A stretch of 10,783 bases of DNA, taken from contig JAFDWD010001132.1 of the NCBI GenBank assembly GCA_018268695.1, positions 1 through 10,783 of the forward strand. The letters are read 5' to 3'. The notes under the pieces are model-generated. The model was not told the DNA's origin, made no database searches, and worked only from the letters and a program-made list of their open reading frames with translations. Source of the stretch: Actinomycetota bacterium. GTDB lineage: Bacteria > Actinomycetota > Thermoleophilia > Solirubrobacterales > 70-9. Every line of letters starts with the position of its first letter. Position 1 is the stretch's first letter. The position numbers and the translations under genes are program-made. Shown here in pieces: positions 6,685 to 10,783 of the stretch.

Positions 6685-7511
6685 GCGCGCGCCTTCGCCA
6701 CCGCGGCATCGCGGGCGCCGTCTTCACCGCCCTGGTGCTGGTCTTCCTGCTCGTGCCGCTGGTCATCGTGGCGCTCTTCTCGCTGCACTCGAGCCCGTCG
6801 CTGACCTTCCCCTTCAAGGGCTTCTCGACCCGCTGGTACTCGGAAGTGTTCGGTTCCGAAGACTTCCGCGAATCGCTCTTCAACTCGCTGAAGCTGGCGA
6901 TCGCGACGGCCCTCTTCACGCTGATCTTCGGCACCGCCGCCGCCTACGGCGTGACCCGTTCGGGCTCGCGGATGAGCGGCGTCGGGGTGGCGATCTTCAT
7001 GCTGCCGATCACGCTGCCGCTGCTCTTCGTCGGCATCGCGCTGCTGATCGCCCTGCGGCGGGCGGGCTTCGAACTCTCGCTGCTGACGATCCTGATCGGC
7101 CACACGATCATCGCCTTCCCGTTCTTCTTCATGATCGCCCGGGTCGCGCTCGAACGGCTCGACCCGATGCTCGAGGAGGCGGCCGCCGACCTCGGCGCCT
7201 CGCCCTGGAAGGCGTTCCGCAAAGTGACCCTGCCGCAGGTGCTGCCGATCCTGATCGGCGCCGCGGCGCTCGCCTTCATGGTCTCGCTGGACGAGTTCGT
7301 CGTCACCTTCTTCGTCAGCGGCAACGAAACGACCCTGCCGCTCTTCATCTTCTCGCGCCTGCGCACGACGCTGAACCCGAGCATCAACGTCGTCTCCACG
7401 CTGCTGATGGCGACCACCTTCGTCCTCTTCGCCTTCGCCTTCGCGATGGGGATCTGGGGCGAGCGCAAACGCGCCCGCCGGGCCGGCGCCTTCATGGAGG
7501 CGGACGGATGA
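6681..7511 (+). CDS. potC: ABC importer inner-membrane permease 2 (PotC-like)
   Basis: A 276-residue membrane protein, the second half of the pore. The first membrane segment is at about 10-34, and further hydrophobic segments lie at about 68-91, 101-124, 133-154, 187-207 and 238-259. The EAA loop is EEAAADLGASPWKAFRKVTL (165-184). VSLDEFVVTFFVSGNETTLP (201-220) is the clearest PotC-family signature. The reading frame stays open far upstream, inside the ATPase and first permease genes. GTG 6681 is the biological start: AGGTGG (6670-6675) lies 5 bases before it, it overlaps the previous stop as GTGA, and it puts a short basic tail before the first membrane segment. The stop overlaps the ATG of the second ATPase by 4 bp. 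Confidence 0.92.
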   Translation: MSARLRHRGIAGAVFTALVLVFLLVPLVIVALFSLHSSPSLTFPFKGFSTRWYSEVFGSEDFRESLFNSLKLAIATALFTLIFGTAAAYGVTRSGSRMSGVGVAIFMLPITLPLLFVGIALLIALRRAGFELSLLTILIGHTIIAFPFFFMIARVALERLDPMLEEAAADLGASPWKAFRKVTLPQVLPILIGAAALAFMVSLDEFVVTFFVSGNETTLPLFIFSRLRTTLNPSINVVSTLLMATTFVLFAFAFAMGIWGERKRARRAGAFMEADG

Positions 7512-8533
7512 GCGCCGCCGCCCTGCAGATCGAGGCGGTCGGCCACTCCTACCAGGAAGGCGCCCAGGTCCTCCGCGACATCGACCTGGAGATGGCCCCC
7601 GGGGAATTCCTCACCCTGCTCGGGCCGTCGGGCTGCGGCAAGACGACGCTGCTGCGGATCGTCGGCGGCTTCCTCAAGCCGACCGAGGGGACCGTCCGGC
7701 TGAACGGGGAGGACGTCACCCGGGTGCCGCCGCACAAGCGCCGGGTCAACCTCGTCTTCCAGCGCGCCGCGCTCTTCCCCCACCTCGACGTCTACGACAA
7801 CCTGGCCTTCGGCCTGCGGCTGGCGAAGGTGCCGAAGAAGGAGATCGACGCCCGCGTCCGCGAGGCGCTCGAGCTGGTGCGGCTGGAAGGCCTCGCCCAC
7901 CGGCGCAGCGGCGAGCTGTCCGGCGGGCAGGCGCAGCGGGTCGCGCTGGCGCGGGCGTTGATCAACCGCCCCGAGGTGCTCCTGCTGGACGAGCCGCTCT
8001 CGGCCCTCGACCTGCGCATCCGCCAGGAGATGGAGGGTGAGCTGCGGCGTCTCCACCGGGAGACCGACACGACCTTCGTCTTCGTCACCCACGACCAGGG
8101 CGAGGCGCTGGCGCTGTCGGACCGGATCGCCCTCTTCGACCACGGCCGGATCGCCGAGCTGGGGACGCCGCGCGAGATCTACCACCGCCCGAGCTCGGCC
8201 CTCACCGCCCGCTTCGTCGGCGACGCGAACCTGATGCCGGTCGACGACGGCTGGCTGGTCCTGCGCCAGGAGGACGTCGTCCTCACCGAGGCGGGGGCGA
8301 GCGCCGCCACCAATGGCGGCTCGACCAACGGCTCCACCGAGCGCCTACGCGGGACCGTCCGCGACATCGGCTTCCGCGGCGCCGGCTACTCATACGTGGT
8401 CGATTGCCCGGAGCTGAGCGAGCCGCTGAAGGCCGAGGTGCCGGCCGAATCCGCTCAACCTCTTCCCCTGGGTGCCGAAGTCTTCGTCACCTGGGATCCC
8501 AACGTCGCACGCGTGCTGCCAAAACACTCATAG
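7508..8533 (+). CDS. ABC importer ATPase 2, polyamine/iron/sulfate-type family
   Basis: A 341-residue ATPase closing the importer operon. It has a full catalytic set: Walker A GPSGCGKTT (39-47), Q85 in VFQRAALFPHL, signature LSGGQ (137-141), Walker B VLLLDEP (157-163), SALD, and H195 in THDQ. A shorter C-terminal regulatory region follows, with an Asn/Gly/Ser/Thr-rich stretch (NGGSTNGST) around residues 273-281 and a TOBE-like end. It is clearly paralogous to the ATPase at 4595, and the DNA around Walker A is nearly identical. Elsewhere the two diverge, so this is not a very recent duplication. ATG 7508 overlaps the permease stop as ATGA and is preceded by GGAGGCGG (7496-7503). The likely role is one half of a heterodimeric motor with the first ATPase. 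It could instead serve alternatively with the same permeases. Confidence 0.92.
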   Translation: MSAAALQIEAVGHSYQEGAQVLRDIDLEMAPGEFLTLLGPSGCGKTTLLRIVGGFLKPTEGTVRLNGEDVTRVPPHKRRVNLVFQRAALFPHLDVYDNLAFGLRLAKVPKKEIDARVREALELVRLEGLAHRRSGELSGGQAQRVALARALINRPEVLLLDEPLSALDLRIRQEMEGELRRLHRETDTTFVFVTHDQGEALALSDRIALFDHGRIAELGTPREIYHRPSSALTARFVGDANLMPVDDGWLVLRQEDVVLTEAGASAATNGGSTNGSTERLRGTVRDIGFRGAGYSYVVDCPELSEPLKAEVPAESAQPLPLGAEVFVTWDPNVARVLPKHS

Positions 8534-8545
8534 AGGGGACTGCCA

Positions 8546-8743
8546 ATGCTGGGGAACATCGGACCGCTGGAGATCGGGATCGTCCTGGTCATCGCGCTGC
8601 TCGTGTTCGGGCCGAAAAAGCTGCCGGAGCTGGGCCGCTCGGTCGGCTCGGGGATGCGCGAGTTCAAAGACGGGATCACCAACCACCACGAGCGCCTGGA
8701 CGCGGCGGCCGAGGCCGAGGTGAAGGACCAGCCGAAGGGCTGA
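8546..8743 (+). CDS. tatA: TatA/E-type twin-arginine translocase pore subunit
   Basis: A 65-residue protein with canonical TatA architecture: short N-terminus, one membrane helix (about 7-20), the hinge FGPKKLPELGRS (21-32), an amphipathic helix, and a charged tail rich in Glu, Ala and Lys. TatA oligomers form the passage for folded proteins with RR signals. The gene starts 12 bp after the second ATPase stop, with GAGGGGAC (8533-8540) as ribosome site. It is therefore probably co-transcribed with the importer, whose binding protein carries an RRKFLQ signal. No tatB or tatC is in the window. Whether this copy is the genome's only TatA or an extra one dedicated to this locus cannot be told here. 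Confidence 0.93.
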   Translation: MLGNIGPLEIGIVLVIALLVFGPKKLPELGRSVGSGMREFKDGITNHHERLDAAAEAEVKDQPKG

Positions 8744-8749
8744 GCGGTG

Positions 8750-8935
8750 ATGCCGTTCGCCCACATCGCCGGGATCCCGGTCGAGGAGACCGCGCTGTCC
8801 TTCGGGCCCGTCCTGCTGGCGGGCGGCGGCATCGCCTCGTTCAAGCTGCGCGAATGGCTCCGCCGCGGCGGCGCCGACGAGGACACCGACGAGCGGCGTC
8901 CGCTTGTCCGCGACGAGCACGACCCCAGCAACTGA
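8750..8935 (+). CDS. Small single-span membrane protein, unknown function
   Basis: A 61-residue protein with a short N-terminus (MPFAHIAGIPVEET), one hydrophobic segment (roughly residues 14-30) and a highly charged tail rich in Arg, Asp and Glu. I do not recognise a named family. It starts 6 bp after tatA on the same strand. A GTG directly in front (8747) gives one extra residue and is the alternative start. Its 3' end overlaps the MFS gene if that uses TTG 8904. The membrane-helix/charged-tail layout and tight spacing support a real gene co-transcribed with tatA, but no activity can be proposed. Confidence 0.58.
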   Translation: MPFAHIAGIPVEETALSFGPVLLAGGGIASFKLREWLRRGGADEDTDERRPLVRDEHDPSN

Positions 8936-10109
8936 GGTAGCGCCGCCGCGGGGCGGCGTTGGCCGGTTGATGGCGGTCTTCGCGACCGCCTTCGCGCTCG
9001 AGTCGGCGCTCTACTCGACGCTGGCCGCGCTGCTTCCGCACTACGAGCGCGAATTCGACCTCTCGGCCTTCGGCTCGGGGATCCTTGCCGGCTGCTACTC
9101 GGGAGGGATGGTCCTCGGGATCCTGATCGCCGGGCTGTGGCTGAGCGATCGCTTCGGCGTCCAGCGCGCCGCGGTCGCGGGCTGCGCGATGCTGGCGGTG
9201 GCGAGCGTCGGGTTCGGCGCCGCCGCGGCGCTGCCGGCGCTGGAGCTCGCCCGGCTGGTCCAGGGGATCGGCGCGGGCATCGTCTGGTGCTCGCTGCTCA
9301 ACTGGCTGATCGCGCTGGTCCCCGCCCCGAGCCGCGGCGCGGCCCTCGGGGCGGCGATGGGCGCGGGGGTCTTCGGGATGGCGGCGGGCCCGATCCTCGG
9401 GGCGGCGACGAAGCCGTTCGGGACCTTCGGCGTGTTCGCCGCCGTGTCGGTCGCCTTCGTCGTCTACGGCGCGGTCCTCCTGCGGATCCCCTCGCCGCAC
9501 GCGATCCGCAGGGAGGAGCGGACGCGACTGCGCCTGCCCTCCGACCCGGTGCTGCGGCGCGTCGCGGCGCTGGTCACGATCCCGCCCCTCGTCGCCGGCG
9601 GCGCGATCACGATCGTCCCCCTCCACCTCTCCGACCTCGGCGCGACCGAAGTCGGCATCGACGCCGCGCTCCTCGCCGGTGCTCTGCTGTCGGCGGCGTG
9701 CTGCATCTACGCCGGGACCATCGCCGACCGGCGCGGCCACCTCGCCCCGGTCCTGTTCGGCGCCGTCGCGACCGCGGCGACCCTCCTCGTCATGGCGGCC
9801 TTCGAATCCGTCCTGGTCATCGCCCTCGCCTTCGTCCTCTTCGAGAGCGTCGGCCTCGGCTTCTTCTGGATCCCCCTGATGAGCCTCTTCACCGAGCGAG
9901 GCGAGCAGCTCGAGATGGATCCGGCCGCCGTCGCCCTACTCCTGAACCTGGCGATCACGCTCGCCTACACCTTCGGCCCGCCGGTGGTGACGGGCGTGCA
10001 AGAGGCGGCCGGCGTGTCGGCGGCCTACCTCTCGATGGTGGGGATGACGCTGGCGGCGATGGCCGGCCTCTGGTCGAGGCAGGTGCGGCGGAGGGCGCGG
10101 GCGGTCTGA
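8904..10109 (+). CDS. Major facilitator superfamily transporter, 12 TM
   Basis: About 401 residues with around 12 hydrophobic segments in two halves. The first half has the MFS motif A loop GLWLSDRFGVQRA (77-89) between TM2 and TM3. The second half has the matching TIADRRGH loop (272-279). A basic central loop (about 197-219) separates the halves, and the C-terminus ends in Arg-rich residues. It is a secondary transporter, probably proton-coupled; import or export and substrate cannot be assigned. TTG 8904 gives a 22-residue tail before TM1 and overlaps the small upstream gene by 32 bp. ATG 8970 (with TTG 8967 beside it) would start almost in TM1 and have little ribosome site. I prefer 8904 without certainty. 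It could act as an exporter of an amine-oxidation product, but that is only inference from position. Confidence 0.87.
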   Translation: MSATSTTPATEVAPPRGGVGRLMAVFATAFALESALYSTLAALLPHYEREFDLSAFGSGILAGCYSGGMVLGILIAGLWLSDRFGVQRAAVAGCAMLAVASVGFGAAAALPALELARLVQGIGAGIVWCSLLNWLIALVPAPSRGAALGAAMGAGVFGMAAGPILGAATKPFGTFGVFAAVSVAFVVYGAVLLRIPSPHAIRREERTRLRLPSDPVLRRVAALVTIPPLVAGGAITIVPLHLSDLGATEVGIDAALLAGALLSAACCIYAGTIADRRGHLAPVLFGAVATAATLLVMAAFESVLVIALAFVLFESVGLGFFWIPLMSLFTERGEQLEMDPAAVALLLNLAITLAYTFGPPVVTGVQEAAGVSAAYLSMVGMTLAAMAGLWSRQVRRRARAV

Positions 10110-10127
10110 GGCGGCACCTCCGGCAAG

Positions 10128-10141
10128 GGACCCAAGGGTCC
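10128..10141. repeat. Short GC dyad just after the MFS gene
   Basis: GGACCC-AA-GGGTCC is a perfect 6-bp inverted repeat with a 2-base centre, 18 bases after the MFS stop. It has no T-run after it. It may be the first element of a mRNA 3' end, but its centre is too short for a stable RNA hairpin without opening base pairs. Confidence 0.45.
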
Positions 10142-10149
10142 GCGGCGAG

Positions 10150-10244
10150 CCCGGCCGTCTCGGCCACGACCCCCTGCACGCTTGTCTCGCATAGCGAGAC
10201 AAGCGTGCAGGGGGTCGGCTGTGGCCGTGGCCGAGACGGCCGGG
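10150..10244. repeat. Large near-perfect hairpin (95 nt, 41 paired positions, one asymmetric bulge)
   Basis: The inner stem is 23 perfect base pairs: 10168-10190 pairs with 10194-10216, with only ATA (10191-10193) as loop. The outer stem is 18 perfect base pairs: 10150-10167 pairs with 10227-10244. The two stems are separated on the right side only by a 10-base insertion, GGCTGTGGCC (10217-10226), whose last six bases are a tandem copy of the GTGGCC opening the outer right arm. It lies 40 bp after the MFS stop, between convergent genes. No T-run follows, so it is not a classical intrinsic terminator. It could still end or protect transcripts from either side, or be a palindromic mobile or repeat element. 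Confidence 0.85.
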
Positions 10245-10262
10245 GATGTGGGGGAAGCGGCT

Positions 10263-10286
10263 GGGCCCGGGTCGTACGCCGGGCCC
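10263..10286. repeat. GC hairpin GGGCCCGG/CCGGGCCC
   Basis: A perfect 8-bp stem (10263-10270 with 10279-10286) around an 8-base centre that itself contains CGTACG. It lies between the large hairpin and the 51-bp repeat array, two bases before the array's first unit. It may be part of the same composite element. Confidence 0.6.
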
Positions 10287-10287
10287 C

Positions 10288-10490
10288 GAACGGTCAGGAA
10301 TCTGCGCTGTTCCTTACCCGCCTATACGCCAGGTTTCGAACACCGCAAGGGATTGCGTGGTTCCTTACTTCGCCATGACCGAAGCTTCGAACCACGCAAG
10401 GATCTCCGTGGTTCGAAATCCCCGTATGGCGTGGATAACGAACCACGCAGTTTCCTGACCGTTCGAATCCCCCGCTCTCTCGCACGAAAC
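10288..10490. repeat. Array of four imperfect 50-51 bp repeats forming one nested inverted repeat
   Basis: GAAC recurs at 10288, 10338, 10389 and 10440, that is every 50, 51 and 51 bases. Each unit has a 25-26 base core running from GAAC to GTTC (GAACCACG...CGTGGTTC is perfect in unit 3). A linker of about 25 bases follows, often containing TTCGAA at its edges. The core of unit 4 read in reverse complement matches unit 1 at 22 of 25 bases. Units 2 and 3 mirror each other likewise, and CTTCG/CGAAG (10368-10372, 10380-10384) sits at the centre. All three pairs share the midpoint 10376, so 10288-10464 can fold as one long imperfect hairpin or cruciform. The last unit decays after about 10470. 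Short open frames across it encode only the repeat's own periodic peptides and are not genes. It may be a lineage-specific dispersed intergenic repeat. Confidence 0.8.
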
Positions 10491-10530
10491 CCTCACGTCC
10501 CAGGACACCCCCCTCTCGGACGGCCACCCC

Positions 10531-10783
10531 CTACCCGCCCGGATTGACCTGCACGTACACCCGCCGGCCGAGGGCTCCGGCGATCGCGAGGATTGCGAGC
10601 ACCGTGCCCAGGGCGAAGGCGAACGCTTCGCCGTAGGCCGCGGCGGAGGTGGCGGAGCCGAGGTGGCCGAAGAAGACGGTGCCGGTCATCGCCGGGATCA
10701 CGGCGCCCTGGCCGGCGCCGACGATGACGAAGGTCAGGGCTAGGAGGAGGGGGCTCGGTTCGGCGACCAGGGCGACGAGGAGG
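10531..10783 (-). CDS. C-terminal end of a second MFS transporter (5' truncated)
   Basis: On the minus strand an open frame of 83 residues runs in from the window edge and stops at the complement of 10531-10533 (TAG). It shows two to three hydrophobic segments. It includes VIVGAGQGAVIPAMTGTVFF, a glycine-rich helix followed by a conserved proline as seen in drug-exporter MFS proteins. AYGEAFAFALGTVLAILAIA and a short polar tail ending RRVYVQVNPGG follow. The DHA2/EmrB-like 14-TM group is the best guess, but the start and the diagnostic N-terminal loops lie outside. It is convergent with the MFS at 8904 and separated from it by the structured intergenic block. Confidence 0.72.
   Translation of the reverse strand, partial: LLVALVAEPSPLLLALTFVIVGAGQGAVIPAMTGTVFFGHLGSATSAAAYGEAFAFALGTVLAILAIAGALGRRVYVQVNPGG

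Noticed and set aside
5451..7511. A long open frame ending at the PotC-like stop and extending far upstream
   Set aside because: The part before 6681 lies out of frame over the ATPase and PotB-like genes and has only Arg/Pro/Ser-rich, low-complexity sequence. The real protein starts at GTG 6681.
10150..10244. Classical rho-independent terminator
   Set aside because: The stem is much longer than usual and no T-run follows on either strand.
9137..10378. Plus-strand open frame across the MFS gene and the intergenic block
   Set aside because: Its Arg/Gly/Pro-rich composition is that of a shifted frame of the MFS gene, and it ends inside the repeat array.
10288..10490. CRISPR array (palindromic 25-26 base cores alternating with about 25-base linkers)
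   Set aside because: The cores are poorly conserved between units, the linkers resemble one another instead of being unique, the whole array is symmetrical, and no cas gene is in view.
10182..10547. Small open frames on both strands over the repeat array
   Set aside because: Their peptides are periodic every 17 residues, which is the 51-bp repeat translated. They have no plausible ribosome site or conserved protein character.

Overview
The window is very GC-rich and gene-dense, with GTG and TTG starts alongside ATG, Walker-type transport operons with 4-base stop/start overlaps, and strong G/C third-position bias. This fits a high-GC actinobacterium. A Thermoleophilia/Solirubrobacterales-type soil lineage is my guess, not something the sequence proves.

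Positions 1-8533 read as one plus-strand amine uptake and oxidation locus. It opens with the C-terminal end of an FAD/NAD(P)-domain oxidoreductase that resembles the old-yellow-enzyme/trimethylamine-dehydrogenase group (1-161). Next come a flavin amine oxidase (217-1509), a small Cupin_3/DUF861-type protein (1525-1959) and a second, collinear amine oxidase paralogue (1961-3256). A 120-bp gap with promoter-like and dyad sequences follows. After it comes a complete spermidine/putrescine-type (Pot) ABC importer: a Tat-type lipoprotein binding protein (3377-4585), an ATPase (4595-5725), a PotB-like permease (5722-6684), a PotC-like permease (6681-7511) and a second, distinct ATPase (7508-8533). 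The simplest reading is that the importer brings in an amine, probably a polyamine relative, and the flavoenzymes oxidise it inside the cell. The exact substrate cannot be read from sequence, and the binding-protein pocket appears to differ from classical PotD.

Directly downstream are a stand-alone tatA (8546-8743), a 62-codon-class small membrane protein (8750-8935) and a 12-TM major facilitator (8904-10109). The tatA is notable because the operon's binding protein carries a twin-arginine signal.

The region 10110-10530 has no gene. It lies between two convergent transporter genes, the plus-strand MFS and the C-terminal end of a minus-strand MFS (10531-10783), and is packed with secondary structure. 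It holds a near-perfect 95-nt hairpin with 41 paired positions and one 10-nt asymmetric bulge, two short GC hairpins, and an array of four 50-51 bp imperfect repeats. That array is also one large nested inverted repeat centred on about 10376. None of these dyads is followed by a T-run. This intergenic block and the twin-oxidase/twin-ATPase amine locus are the most unusual parts of the window.
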